From contig NC_092579.1 in assembly GCF_037975245.1 (NCBI RefSeq), positions 26,957,666 to 27,021,665 on the forward strand: a stretch of 64,000 bases of DNA, read 5' to 3'. A program made the translations under genes and the position numbers. The notes beneath the pieces were generated by a model. The model had not been told where the DNA came from. It worked only from the letters and a program-made list of their open reading frames with translations, and made no database searches. Origin of the DNA: Apostichopus japonicus (Eukaryota > Echinodermata > Holothuroidea > Aspidochirotida > Stichopodidae). Below are positions 36,435 to 50,672 of this stretch, piece by piece. Numbering within the stretch: position 1 is the stretch's first letter; each line of letters starts with the position of its first letter.

Positions 36435-39400
36435 AGCTGGGCTTTGTTCTTCTATTTACATAGCAACTTTAAATGTCATGCATCTGCCATATTTATTTAT
36501 TAGATTAGAATCTTGACACTGTACTACCCAAGCTACATAGTGCTTCAACAAATCCATCCTGTCCCTCTGTCTGCCATTCAGGTATCAACCAGCTAAATAT
36601 GTCTGTAATTGTGGACAATTTGTCATTGTCTTTTTATCTATGCATGTAGCACCTGATGTTGACCAACAAGTGTCTGATGCATATTTTTGGCATTTTTAGT
36701 GTTAATACCCAAAAAGTTAACAAATGAGTCTGTGTAAAAATTAAACTTATATTTGAGAAATGATGAATTGCTGCATCATAAATTCCATGAAGGTTTATTT
36801 TGAGCATATTTGTAATAGGTATGTTTTAATAATTGGAACACACTCATTGACACTATGCCAATGGGATGGGGTGGGGGTTGGGGAGGGTGAACAAAATTAC
36901 TTTTGTGATTCCTGCCAAACTAGGCAATCATTGATAGTGGTTACTAGCAAAGAGACTTGCCACTACTCAACTTTTAATTCCTGATTTTGACACTGTAGCT
37001 GATAACTAAGTCATTACTTAAAAACCTTTTTTTCTGGTAAATTTGTAGGTTTGTTCTTAAATGGTATATATTATACATATTAAATATGATTAAATAGTTT
37101 ATAGTTGTTGTCATTCAATTTCATAAGAACTTTTCATAAATGTGTTACTTTAATTACTGTTTCATGGTTGGATGTTGGTTTTGTTCACTTTTCAACATTT
37201 TTGCTCTTTCCTGTTGATCTTTCAATTAATTCTCATCCCTTCCAATTGGTAGTAGAAGTTAATAACTTGAAAACTTGTTTCTTTATCTGAAGTTGTTGTA
37301 ATATAACAGGGAAACCTGAATAGTTTGCTCGAATAATCAGCATACTCATCTATTTTCATCTGACATTATTTTAGTATTTGCTGTCTAAAGTTAATTGCAG
37401 TGTTTGCAAGACTTTTTTTCAATTCTGAACGTTTTTTAAACAATAGCTTTACCTTTTCTATTGTTGTCTTTGTTTTGGATTACTCAAGGGTTGCAAATAG
37501 CCACACAATTGGTCATTTCTTAAACACTTTTCTATGGTCAAATTTGACTTTAGTTAAAGCTTATACAAGTATTTTATTCGTTCATAGATTCAACAACTGT
37601 TAAAAATTCAACTTTGAGTGGACATGGTTTGTGAAATGTGTGCTTTGCTGAATGTGAAAGTGGACTTCATAAAGGTACTGTATAATTACAGGGCACTCAA
37701 ACTGGCTAAATTGTATCCTAAAGAGATCTCATTCCTATTTTTAAAGGATCTCATTTGGTCAAAAACTTCATTTACGGTAGTATTTCTTTTGATTTATTCG
37801 CATAATATTCATTGTAGTGCTACTTACAGTAGCCAAAAGTCATTCTTTTTATGAATTTCAGTACCCGACCGTTAGGAAGCAACATTTCTTTGAGCTTCAC
37901 TTAACTATATATAGATGTTTGAAGCAATAAATATATTATATACAATTCATTTACAAATGTGGGAGGGAGAGAACCTGGGGAGAATTTCAAGGTATTGCAA
38001 AGATTATCAAGTATGCTTTTCAGATTTTTTATTTTTACCCGGTGGTTAAAATATTATTAAAGAAGTAAGTCTGTTTCATTATAATAACATTTATGCAATT
38101 TCTGTATCTTATTGTCTTCTTTTTCCATTGTCTTCTTTTCCATTGTCTCCCTTCGCTGTTTCCCTCAGTTGAAGTTCACAACCAATAATTAAAAGATCAC
38201 ACAATTTGACCACGTATTCACATCTTATGATATTTCATTGTTTCTTGATGCCTTAGGGTAGCATACGCCCATCAAAAGCCCCATTGACTTACACACTAAA
38301 TCACAAAAGTAATGTGGTCTATAAGTCTAAATAGAAGTTCTCACTAGCTTAACACTACCCATCACTGGATAGCTGACAAGGTGGCCTTTCATGGCACCAT
38401 CAAAGTATCATGACCATGGAGATTGTTTGCTATCCGAGCCTGAAGTTTTCGTCACTTGTAAACAAACCTCTTCACTCAGTTGTAAACAATTTTCGAACGC
38501 TACTCCTGGGAGGCCTAAAGGGGTCTAAAATTGCCTCAATTGACCCAGTTTATGCACCACATGTACTTCCATTCATGCTCTTCAGCATGCAAACCACAAA
38601 CAAACAGATTCTTATTGATAACATGTCAAAAAAAGATTTTCTCCTACTGCATTTTGGCACTTTTCCTACTGTAATAGGATTATACCACCTTAGCATACCC
38701 CCTGGAAAATTGTTCAATAGCGCCGTACGGATATCGGTAAAGACAAGACCCGTAAACAGATGGCGCTGTCGCACGTCTTTAGCTTGCACGGCGGTAACCC
38801 ATTTTTGATTGGTGAGAGCAAAACAACGATCAGGCTCAGCCGTTTACGTCGCCGTGCAGGCTTGATGAGGTAAACAGCCTTGTATACAGGTTGTTCGTGA
38901 CATTTACAAGTTCGTACTGAATTTAAGTTTGAGCTCGGTAGTTGTGACGAGCACAGACTGGACCCGAACCCTAGAACCATTATTTCCTTTGGGTACAGAA
39001 TTGGAAACGTTCGCTGTAATAATCTGGACCAAGCCTAGCCTTTTCATGGCATGTGATATTTCAGGCCGCAGACTACAGCCTGGAAATAATACAAAGGCTG
39101 CATAGCCTAACGCGAACGACGAACGTTTGACATAAAATAGTAACAGCAGCCGAAGTTAGTAACAATAAACAGTATACTCTAGCTAACAGAAGTGCTTCTT
39201 GTATTAGCCTGGTTGTAAATTGCCTCATTTGACGTTTCAATTGACTTGATGTTACTGAAGTTGCATAGCCGTTGCAAATTTAGGTAGGTTGAACAACAGA
39301 AGCCTAACTCGAGGCGATTTGTTTTCATTAGTCTAACGTCCTAGCCTGTAGGCCTAACTTTAGTTAGCCTACTCAGTTGTTAATTTAAACGACGTAGCCT

Positions 39401-42400
39401 AGCTTGGCTACGCTAGTCACAATGCCCCAACTTGCTAGCTTCCATCCGTTACATATTTTCTTAAGCTCAGAATTACCATAGGGGCCTATAGAGCACTGAT
39501 TCATGGCCTAACTTCCTATGCTATGCCTAAAAAAGAAGGCTTCGTTGGATGAGTACTAACAATCGACTGGCCTATAGGCTACTGACGTTTGGTGAAATAA
39601 TGACTTAAATAAGGAGGACATTAGTTTCTACCAAGATGGAATGGCAGGTTCTTGATGGCGGATTGTAACATTCTTAGATTGATCTTGTTTCTTCAAAGAT
39701 TTCACAAAATGTTTGTTAAAATGTCAACTTTCCTTGGTATGCCACAGTCAATTGACTTGTTAGTGTTATCATCGAATAGTCCTTTATCTGTCAATCTCTA
39801 AAAGCAGAGGACTTTTTGAGTGCAATTTATGGCACCATACCCTGATACACCCTTTCAATGCTGCCCATTTGTGTCTCTACATGCACATCAAAGGGGAAGG
39901 GGAAGTGATCAGCAACTCCTGCCCCATCCCTCCCAAAAAAAAAAATTACCGTAACATACAAAAGAAAAAAAGTTTCTTAGGTTACAACATGATCCGTCAA
40001 TTTTTAATTCTTTTTCAGTTTGTTCATGCATAATATTCCATAACTTTCCCATATGTGTAACAACCATATTTATCAATAGTCTTATTTGATTGTTCCAAGT
40101 CCCACAGGAAGTGATAACACTGTGAAACAATTCAAAAATAAGCATCACTTGCTAAAAACAACATTCCCAGGACTCTATGACATCAAAAACAATATTGTGG
40201 TTTCCTGGCAACTCCATGCACTGTTATTTCTAACTTCCACTTTTGATTTTGCCATTAGTAAAAGAATTTATGGGATGGTGATGATGAGCCTGACATATTT
40301 CTGTTTGATCAATACTTAAAATGGTCTAATATATTATCCAGCTAAGGTTTTCACTCGCCCTACAAGCATGTAAAATTTCCAATGGAATGAGGGCTTAAAG
40401 TTCTTTCAGAAAATGAAATCACAAGAGGTATGGGGCTAGGCCTACATCAACTTTTTGGGGATGTGCTTCCAATGCAATTAAGTTAACAAGGAAGGAAAAT
40501 GGAATATTATTTATGCTATCCATAAGCTGCTGAAGTCAATAGAATGTCTTATAAAAAGAGGAGCTAAAACCAAGAAACCTTCCTTTCACAATATGACCAC
40601 TTGTATGTTGTTATTTTACTTATTTCCATTCTTTTGGGGAAAAAAAGTGTATTTGAGGTTGAAGTTGAAGTGTAATTCTTAAATTCAATTACAGAAAGGA
40701 TTTAGACAAGTTTCTTGGTTTATACAATTTGTAACATTGATGCACAGCAAGAGTGCTATCATGTATCTTTGTATTAGTTGAGGGGGGGGGGGGGGAGATC
40801 GAGAAGGGGATGAGCTGTCATCTAATGGGAAGAGAGACCCTTCCCTTGCCCTTCATTTTGGTAAAATGGACAATGCTTAGATATAAATGGAGCGATAGTT
40901 TGCAACTTTCAAACAATTTGGAAGATTTTTTTACTGTTTAAGTTGTACAAACCGCATATGTGCATGTATATTTTTATGTGCAGTACACTAGGAATATTTG
41001 TAATATTCTGAGTGGTAGGAGGGATGGGCATATCCTCCCCCCCCCCACCCATATTTTCTTTCTGCATGGCCTAACCCCATCCCACCCCTTGAAGTATACA
41101 AAGTTGCAAGTGGTAGCTTACCAATTTTTCTTAAACTTGCTTGCACATTCCAGTTTATGTCAGAAAACCTAAGAATGAGAACTCAAACTTTCTTAAATAT
41201 CCCTTGCACACAAATTTGTATCAATGAGCTGTTAGCAAATCTGTATTCTTTGTAGATTTGTGACATTTTAGGGTGGAAACCTTCTTGATCAGAATGTGAA
41301 CATATATTTACGTTATGTGCTCTATGTTTCTATGAGATGCAAACAACACATATATCTTAACACTATATTGTCTAGACAAAGTCAGAACTAGAACTAACTT
41401 GCAGACTTAACTAGTCAATGTTTTCATGGTACATCCATCTGTCTCTGTCATTATATGAACCAGAGACATCTTCCTCACCATTCTTCAGCTCAAATATACG
41501 GATGAATTTTCCTGCCTTGGATGACCTCACTGCATAGCCAATAGCTGTGCGTGTACATAAAGCATTTTGTGGCAAAAACCATGTCTACCTGATTTTCAAG
41601 CAAGTTTTGGCTGTCCAATTGATGTTTCTTGGACAAATGCTAGAGATATAACTTGGACATCCCAAGAAAGTTTGACATTGCTAAAATGTCTTCATACACT
41701 TTTCAGTCCTAGAATTTTACAATTTTTAATGCCACTTGCTAACAAAGGTAAGTGCTTGAAAAAAAGACATATTTCTGAAATTATATATAGTGCACACATC
41801 AGTTACAGTAGCATGTACTGTACAATGTTTACAGTATGGAAGCAGCACAATAAATATTTTGCTGATCATAAGCATTAATTACATGTTGATTCTTTGATTG
41901 ATGATTGTTTGCCAGTAGACAAAAAAAAAATCACAGTTTTCTGCCAGTAGACATGAGAACAATAATAGTATTTATAGTGTATATGAAAGATATCATCATG
42001 GTAGTCTCTATGGTTCAACAAATTGGAGTTGGGGGGGGGGGGAAGGGGTCAGTTGGCATTTGCCAGACAAAGATCTGCGGTGAAAAAAAATGTCAAATTA
42101 AACATATAGGCCCCAAATTATAGCATGCTATGATTGCTAGAAGTTTCCAAAAAGTACTTTCCTGGAGGTCTTTACTCTCCAAATTGTTCTCAGGCATTTT
42201 AAGGAACACACAAAATGGCTGAATGTCCCATAGAGGAAAATTTCCTTGAAGGTTGTAATAAAAACAGTTTAAGAAATTTGACCAAAGGTGACCATATTTG
42301 AATATCTAGCATATTTGGGGCCAATACAGCATACCATTACCTGACACCGCAGTATGAATAATTTATATTTAAAAATTACATGGTGATATTAAAAATATAA

Positions 42401-43299
42401 AGTTTGAAATAAAATATCATTTTTTGTGATAAAGGTAATCATTTAGAAATTTAAGTTTCAAAATGTCAATAAAATTTCTATTCAAAATTTTGTACATTTG
42501 CAGTGAAAGGTGGAAATAAACATCAAACTTTGGAGAAAAAACATCAATATTTCAAGTTTAATGTTTAAATTTCAAGTTGAAAGGTACGGTAGGAATTGCA
42601 GATTAAAACATTGCTTTCATAATCCGTTCATGGTAATGTGGACCATTTGTAGGCAAAACATTGTAAGTTTGTCGGAATTTTGTGATAAAATGTCACAATT
42701 TCAAAATTGCAAATTAAAATATTATAAAAAATATAAAATGTTGATTGTTGATATAGAATGTCAAATATTTAGTTACAATGTCAGAAGATACAATAAGACA
42801 TATAACTAAAATTTCCAAATGAAATGTGATGTTTTATCTTGGGATTGCATTATATCATCGATACGCAATATTGTTAGTAAATATGTACTACAAAATTCAC
42901 AACAGTCCTTGGTACAGTACACACAGATGCATTATGGATGATCCACTTTACTCATGAGTCTTTATTTATTTCATCATATTTAAGTACTACAGTAATGTGT
43001 ATCGATATCATGTACATTAAACATCTACGATAGCATGTTTACACATAAACTGCACATACCCTGGTGACCAGTAGTGTGTATCGCAGCTGTTTATTATGAC
43101 AGTGGCATTTACAGAGTGTGAGATGATGATGATCAGAAAACAGATGGTAATTGTGACAAACAGCCAACCTCCCGTTGTAATTGCTCCACCTAATTAAAAT
43201 TGGATGTGACAGTTTCAAAATTCAACAGTTATCCGTACACATTTGTCGGAGGATTATTTGCAATGTAGTGAAGTTTGATGACTGTGTATCTAGAAATTG
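36435..43299. other. Intergenic region without recognised genes
   Basis: AT-rich sequence with short unrelated ORFs only. Around 38700-39000 there is a richer CpG patch with GATGGCGCTGTCGC and ATTGGTGAGAGC. A TAGCCTA/GGCCTA word cluster follows to about 39600. This could be a distal promoter or 5' exon of TBC1D16, which is speculation. G/C homopolymers occur near 40784, 41036 and 42031. Confidence 0.35.
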
Positions 43300-44540
43300 T
43301 CACTGAAGTGCTACAACCATGGAAACAAGGATGCATGCAAAATTCCAGTTTGTGTATTTATATGTACAGCACTGTGCAGTAGTTGTGCATAGCTGAAAGT
43401 GCTCAAGGTGTCGGCAGGTACATGTATGATCTCTGTGTACACCCCACAACACTAATTGTTGATGGGCTGTGTTACCAGTTACACTCAGAGTATCTGTGCA
43501 AGTGAGGTTTTGCAATATAGATGTAGTTAAGTATGATGACCGACTGCAAATTCGTCACTTTGTCAAGAAAATGCTAGGAAGAACAAGTATGTATGCCCCC
43601 CCCCCCCCCCCAAAAATGCATAATTTTATACTTCACAGAACATTGTGAAGTAATACCGGCATTGTCAAGTAATACCGGCCACTATCTACAATATCGGTCC
43701 CAAGGACGGTATACTGCACAATATGAATACAGTATTTGTTGCCTTGATTAAAGGTTAATGTGTTCGTGCAAATAAATCTTATGCAATGTTCATGTAGTTA
43801 TTCAAATTTGTTGACTGTTTATTTATCTGTTTGTCATGAGAAATGCAAACAGCTTGGGATGCAAAGATGCAGACGAAATTCCAACTGTTGTACTATGTAC
43901 AGTACTGAGCAGTACAATATAGTACAGTGCAGGACTGAATAGTACAGTTTAGAACAGTACAATATAGTGGAGTACAGTACTGTGCAGTATAGTTCAGTAT
44001 AGTACAGTAGAGTAATGAACAGTATAGTAAAATACAGTGGAGTATAGTACAGTATAGTATAGTACAATACATTACAGTACTGTGCAGTATAGTACAGTAC
44101 TGTGCAGTATAGTACAGTACTGTGCAGTATAGTACAGTATAGTAATGTAATGAACAGTACAGTATAGTATAATGAATAGTACAACACAGTGGAGCACATT
44201 ACTGTGCAGTATAGTACAGTACTGTGCAGTATAGTACAGTACTGTGCAGTATAGTACAGTATAGTAATGTAATGAACAGTACAGTATAGTATAATGAATA
44301 GTACAACACAGTGGAGCACATTAATTTGCAGTACAGGACAGTACTTAACAGTACAGTATAGTACAATACAACACAGTGGAGTATAGTACAATGCATTACT
44401 ATACAGTATAGCGGAGTAGTTTTTAATTACAGAAGCTGAAACCAATGCACATACAGACAAGTAACTCCCAAGTCCCAACTACAATCCCTGAAGTACACTC
44501 CACAAAATGAATAGTTGATGGGCTGTTTAAGCAGTGATTC
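43300..44540. repeat. Duplicated unit with an expanded AGTAC/AGTAT array
   Basis: A segment at 43317-43500 and another at 43840-44530 share the same flanks: AAATTCCA on one side, and an ACxCCACAA...GTTGATGGGCTGT stretch on the other. The first has a single TACAGCACTGTGCAGTAG core. In the second the core has grown into about 530 bp of AGTACAGTAT-type repeats (43890-44420), including a larger internal duplication of about 120 bp. Confidence 0.7.
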
Positions 44541-47500
44541 TGCAATGCGATAGTTCAGCTATAGGAACAGTCTGCTGGTAAAATAACCAACGGCTAAAAT
44601 GAACGTTTTCATATTTATACAGTGTATCTGAAGCATACTCAATAACATACAGTAAGTGCTCCAAATTGCACCAGGAAGTACTTAAATCAGGTTTTAAGGT
44701 CTAGTGTTAGAATAATTTGAGACAACTATACATAGCAAGACATTTTCTGGGACATAAAACATTGGACTTTAGTTTGAAGAATAAATACCAGTACCACCCT
44801 AATTTGGAGCTGCTGTACGTATTAGCTGTTAGTTTATTGTACCTACAATCAGAAATTAATGAGGCAAAGAACAACAAGCTACGTATTTATATAAAATTTG
44901 TGGATTTTTTAAAGTGCTATGTGTATATAAACTACAAGCGCAATGGTAAGTGAATTGCTTTCGTGTTAAACAGCAGGTCCCCCCGGTGGCAACCCGAGTA
45001 GCGACTTGCTGATTTGTAAACATTTAGGTAGTAAAGTACACTGTTGTGTGTTATAGCAGTGTTAACAACCTCACACACTGATTCCTCTCTCAGATATGGA
45101 ATGTAATAGTTTACAAGGGATGATGATATTGCATGGCTGACGTACCATCATGAATACTAAAAATATTTTTGGTGTGTCCTCTAATTTAAGTTAGAAACAT
45201 TTTCTACAAGTTACAGTCCTCTCTCTCTGAAAGGTTCTGAACTACAAAATTATCACTAGAACTTGAGGAGTGTTAAATAATTAGTTAAATGTCTCTGAGA
45301 AGGAAAATGCCCTAAGAGAATGAAACACTTTTCAGATGGGAGCTGTTTAAATTGGTGCTTGTTCAAAGATTTAACATGCACAAGTATTATGTCACCTGCG
45401 AAATTGTTCTTTGACAACACTAGTGACCTTCTATACAGACTTGTAAAACATTAAAACTTATAGCAATTATTAATCATAAGAACTCATAACTTTATCCCAG
45501 TAACCCCCTCCCCTCCCCCCCCCCCCACCCCAGCACTGTACAAATTTGAATAATTATGTGGTGAACGTCCAATTATTCTACGATACCATTCATCTGTTAC
45601 AGTAATTGCAATATTGTTCAATAATTTTCCCCCTTGGAGCGATGCATGTCTGTTAGATAACTTCTCTGTATGTTGACAATACGGTAATGGTAATATAGAC
45701 AATAACCCCGCTGTTACACAGCTGCAATTGTTGAATGTGAAAAGGTCAGAGACTTAATAAATAATCATTTCAATAGTAGATGTGGGTAAAAATTGACCTT
45801 GGTTGGTATCAGTGCATTGTGAATATTATAATGATATTTCTATTGGTTTAATTGGGTATTTATTGCAATGCATTAGATGTGCATTGTGAATATTATGATA
45901 TTTCTATTGGTTTAATTGGGTATTTATTGCTATGCATTAGACCTGTTATGAATACAAACAGTGTCGACACATTTATACTGTTTGTACTTATAGGTTTGAA
46001 TTTTCATTCATGTATATTAATTTTACATTTTCTCTCCAAAGGTGGGAAAAAAAATAGTTCCGAACAGGAAATTGTGCTAAATTTGATAGAAAATTTAATT
46101 TTGTTTTTCAGACTGATTTTTTTTCTTCAAAAGAGAGTTTAAAAGTTCAGTACTATTTTCCTACATGATTGCGTTAGGGATAAGTCAGTTTTGACCATAC
46201 CTATTGTATATAGCTATATACTTAACAATGTTTATATCTAGATCATCTACAAACCACAGATTAACCCATGTAGTGTATATGTTTCTGAAAAAGGCTTAAA
46301 TCAGAGTTTCCTTGTTAGATATAAACATTAAATTATTATCAAATACTAAAAATTCCAAAATTGTTTCTGCCTTAATTTTAGGATTCCTATGACTATTCCC
46401 CCCCCCCCCCACACTTTTTGTCTTTGTTTTTTTGTCTTTTGGATCCTTGAATGAAAGCGCCTGAGAAAAATTCACATAAATTTCTTATTAAAATTATCCT
46501 GTTGGACATTCTACATGTATGTCTGCAGAACTATATACTAGTGAGTGGTGACTGTATGCATGCTCATCAATAAGGGAACACAGTACTTGACTGAGTTGAA
46601 GTGCTGCCTAACAAGTACCTGCAATATTTGATTACCTATATAGCATGACTGTACTATGTATGTATGCCGTGTATATTGGTGAGGGATATAAGGATCTCCA
46701 GTTCAGCAATTTATCGTAAAACAGATATTTTGCCAAATGAAAATAATTGACAACTTTTTGTATTTTTTGTAGGATGGGATAGGGAGAAGGTGGAGGGGGG
46801 GGGGGTTAGGGTGTGGTATAAGAATACAACCATTTAATTCTATTGTTGCAGTATGAAATGACATTGTCATAGATCTTACATAAATTATTTGGTGAAATAG
46901 TATGTTGGGCACCATTGGGAATTCAGAGAATTTTTTATTTTTTTTTCCAATTAGTTTATAAGTTGTGGCTTGTTGTGGCGATTGCAGTAGATTTTATGTT
47001 GTCTGATCATGCTTGGCTGATAGAGAATAGAACAGTGTGCCCTGCGTTTTTCAAGGTAATATTCATGTGGACGAGTAAACAAGGCAGTTCTCATCTAGAA
47101 CCTATACTGTTTGTATGTGAGATTACAGACCTGTACAGTCATCGACTCATTTGCATTGGTTTGCTTTGTTCAAATAATATGATATTTTTCAGTAAATTAT
47201 ACTGATATTTATATATGATATTTACATATGATGTTTTTCAATATATATTTTTCAGTTCGGTAGTTTTCAGTAGTGTTTTTTTATTTGTTTTATCCGAGCA
47301 ATGGAACAAGCTATGAACACAGGTGGTACAATCAATAATTTCATGTAAAGTACAGAGAACAAGAATATCTGTGTAGATCTATTTTTTTGCGAGTGAGAGC
47401 AGCCTGGTAGCATTAACCTTTTAAAGTACCCTGGGCCACTTCATGGATTTTGGGTCCCCAACTTATTGTACTTAAGGCAATTCTTAGATTTTAATCCCTG

Positions 47501-49264
47501 GGTGCACACTGTGTCACTCAGCTGTGTGTATATATGATAAAATTTCATTCATAACTTTTGATTGATGTTGTATTTTCTAAACCTTGTAATTAGGAAAGTA
47601 AAATGAAGAGGCAACAAAATTTAGAGGTTCCTTCTGTAAGGTTTGCAAAATGCTTCTAAAATGTCACCATTCCCTCCCCTCCCGCCTTCCTTTTTTGCCT
47701 TCTAATTTTGGTAGCCCAAAATTGGGGGTGGGGCAAGGAACTGGATGAGAGACTGAGAAATTACAAAACTTTAAATTCAAGAAAATTATAAAACTTTCAT
47801 AAAAAACTAGTTTGTAAATATTCCTTTACTTTTTCCAATGTTTTTGTATCTTTTAACAGTCACCCAGCTGTAAGTGATCACGTAAATAGTTTCTCGAAAA
47901 ACTTACTCTTAGTGACAGACTCGCATAGAACTGTGAATTGGGGGGGGGGGGGGGGTGTAGGTGAGAGACTGGAGACACAGTGATGAGCTTGAAGCTGCGG
48001 AGGTCCTTGTAGATTTCTCTGGTTCAGTCGTTTAGGAGAACATACCTCACATTCTTGTCATTATTCAAAGGTTGTAAGGAATGTAGATTCATTATGTGAT
48101 ACATTACCGAGCTACAATATGGACTCAATCATGCTGGATACTCCATTATATTGTCTCGTCTATTCGGGAAGAATGTGCTGATTACCTGAGCTATACTTCA
48201 GTGTGTTACATTGGCTGTAGTACTGTATCTCGGTTAACAGTTCTTTACAGTACAGACATGTGTGTGTACAGAGTCATGGCCACTTTGATCAGAACTGTAC
48301 CTGAAATAGTTCAGCAGGTATACCTTGGCCCTGGTTTAAAAAACGCACTTTATTCAACGGTACCTTGGCCCTGTTATAAAGTTCCCCGTTTGTTTAACAA
48401 CAGTACCTTGGCCCTAATTATCCCAATTTATTCATCATTATCATTGCCCCCTTTGTCCCAATTTGTATAAGATTATCCTTGCCCCCTTTGTCCTAAATTT
48501 GTTTATAACAGTACTGTACCTTGGCCCTGTTTATCCCAGTTACTTTCAAGTGACTGGATAATCCTTGGGGATACACTTTTTCCAAACACCCAATATGGGT
48601 TTAATTAAGAACTGTACCCTACAATGGTTTTCTCATTCAGTCTTCCAAATATTGATAAATACAGTAGAACTTCCTTTTTCCTAAAGTATTAGCATAATAC
48701 CATAAACTACAGTGGTCCTTGACTGTATTGCAGTCAAGATACAGTATAAATTGTATTTAAGATTATAGCATGTAAATTATGTTAAGTTATTACCAAAGGA
48801 TAAACCACAAATTTGCCAATAAAAAATGAAATTTGAAAAGAAATCCCAAGATAGAAATATCTTTTGTGTTTGAGTGTTTGTATGCACATAGAGTGTATAC
48901 AGTGTAACCAAGTATACAATTTGTACTGTGCCACAAATATTTATTCATCTTGTTTGTGAAACTGTTACACCTTTCTGGTTGCCTCTTGTTTTCATTTTCT
49001 TTTTTTCTGAACCGGTCATTGCACTGCTAAACTTGCACACAAAAAAAGAAAGAAAAATCATACGATTGTGGACGCTTAGTAACACCTCCCTAGCGGAAGT
49101 AACAGTAATTTCTCGTGGCATGTGTTGTTTTCTTCTTCTTCTTTCTCCTGCCTCTCATGATGAAAATGTAATTAGAGTGTAAGCACTACACTGTATGCCG
49201 AGTAGAGGAGATTTAATTTGCTCTGGGCTGATTAGGTAATTAGGACATGACCATGTTTACATAA
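44541..49264. other. Intergenic region without recognised genes
   Basis: Only short unrelated ORFs are present. A 67-bp direct tandem duplication lies at 45812-45940 (GTGCATTGTGAATATTAT start). A loose repeat of GTACCTTGGCCCT words runs from 48317 to 48540. G or C homopolymers occur near 45515, 46399, 46796 and 47939. Confidence 0.4.
45812..45940. repeat. 67-bp direct tandem duplication
   Basis: Two copies start GTGCATTGTGAATATTAT at 45812 and 45879. They share TTTCTATTGGTTTAATTGGG and TATTTATTGC. They differ by a 3-bp indel and a few substitutions. Confidence 0.88.
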
Positions 49265-49272
49265 TTTACAAC

Positions 49273-50672
49273 CAGGGTTGGCATTTTCCCGGGGAAAAAC
49301 CTGTTTTTCCCACTAAGCGGTAAAAACCAGGTAAAAACCGGGAAAAACTGGTAAATACCGGTAAAAACCGCCTCCGTCTCGAAAACTAGTATTAATTGTC
49401 CGTAAAATGCAGGGTCATCAGTAGGCACGATATTGTTTCATGACAGGCATATTTTATTGAATATGGGAGTTTCTTAGCTTCATTTTGAGCTATTTTATCA
49501 CATTCTTATTCGACTTTTTGTGGAAAAAGGAGTATTTTTCGTATTGCACATGTATAGTTATTCTGTCACGATCTCTTTAGCAGTATGCATTGCCTATTGC
49601 CCAAACCATTATAGGTCTACACTGGGACATTCACCCCTCCTAAATTCTTCAGGCCTATTATGTGGCATGAACAGCGGAGGATAGAACGAAGTGGCGAACC
49701 ATGGCATCCAAAGCCTCAAAGGGACAAGGAACCATATAATAAGATAATATTATGTGCTCAGACAGTTCATTCCATTAATACAGTAGGCAACAGTCTATTG
49801 AGGTGAACTTCAATCCAGGGGGCTCAATAGAAACTGCTTTGAAACTTTGTAAGGCACATGGGCCCAATTAAAGTATTAAACGCACAATGGCCCTATGGAG
49901 CCATTCACACAACCAAACTGTTTACCTTGATGCAAACATGGTCCAATTATTATACAACTTCATGCATGAGTGTTTAAACACTTTGAGGTGGACAGGTAAG
50001 GTGATACTGGGCACTTCCTGTGTATAGGCTAACTGAAGAGGTAGGAGTATCAACAACACAAGTAACTGTTCCAATTGTTACTTATTCTCAAATTAGTTGA
50101 TGTCACAACAGTCACTTAGTACAGTGCCTATAAGCAATATAAGCATAGTACAGTGCCTAGTGCGAAGTGTGAACAGAGTACAATTTATCGCAGACATGAA
50201 GTGATCGTTCTTGGATGTGAATCATCATTTGGATCTGAGCGGACTAATGTGGCATGTATAATATGACGAACCATAGCCCTAGGAGGCACCAACAGTTTGA
50301 TACGAGTCCATTCTCTAGATAATGGAATTATGCATCTCGATAGGAAAATAAAGTTGGTTGATTTGAGCATCCAATATATTATTTATTTGAATTATTTATA
50401 ATAGTCTAATCGGTAAACTCACAAGTTATAGATCATAGCTGTTCTTTGGATGTAACCCAACCCCCTACCATAAGATGCCATTTTCTTGTAGATTCTATGC
50501 TCCTCCACAAGTTCCACATGAGTTTTGAGGAATTCTATATAATTTGAGGTTTTTCCCGGTTTTTCCCAGTTTTTCCCACTTAAATGTGGGAAAAACCTCC
50601 CGGTAAAAACCGGTAAAAAACCTGTTTTTACCGGGGCGGTAAAAACCGCCCGGTAAAAACCGGCCAACCCTG
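49273..50672. mobile_element. hAT-like element with CAGGGTTGGC TIRs and perfect 8-bp TSD
   Basis: The left end is CAGGGTTGGCATTTTCCC; the right end, read inward, is CAGGGTTGGCCGGTTTTTAC. TTTACAAC flanks both sides (49265-49272 and 50673-50680), perfectly matched. Repeated GGTAAAAACCGG/GTTTTTCCC words occur near both ends. The 1400-bp element has no transposase ORF. Confidence 0.92.

Noticed and set aside
43834-44478. Minus-strand open frame of 214 codons
   Set aside because: It is composed almost entirely of Tyr, Cys, Leu, Thr and Val codons from the AGTAC/AGTAT array; a tandem-repeat artefact.
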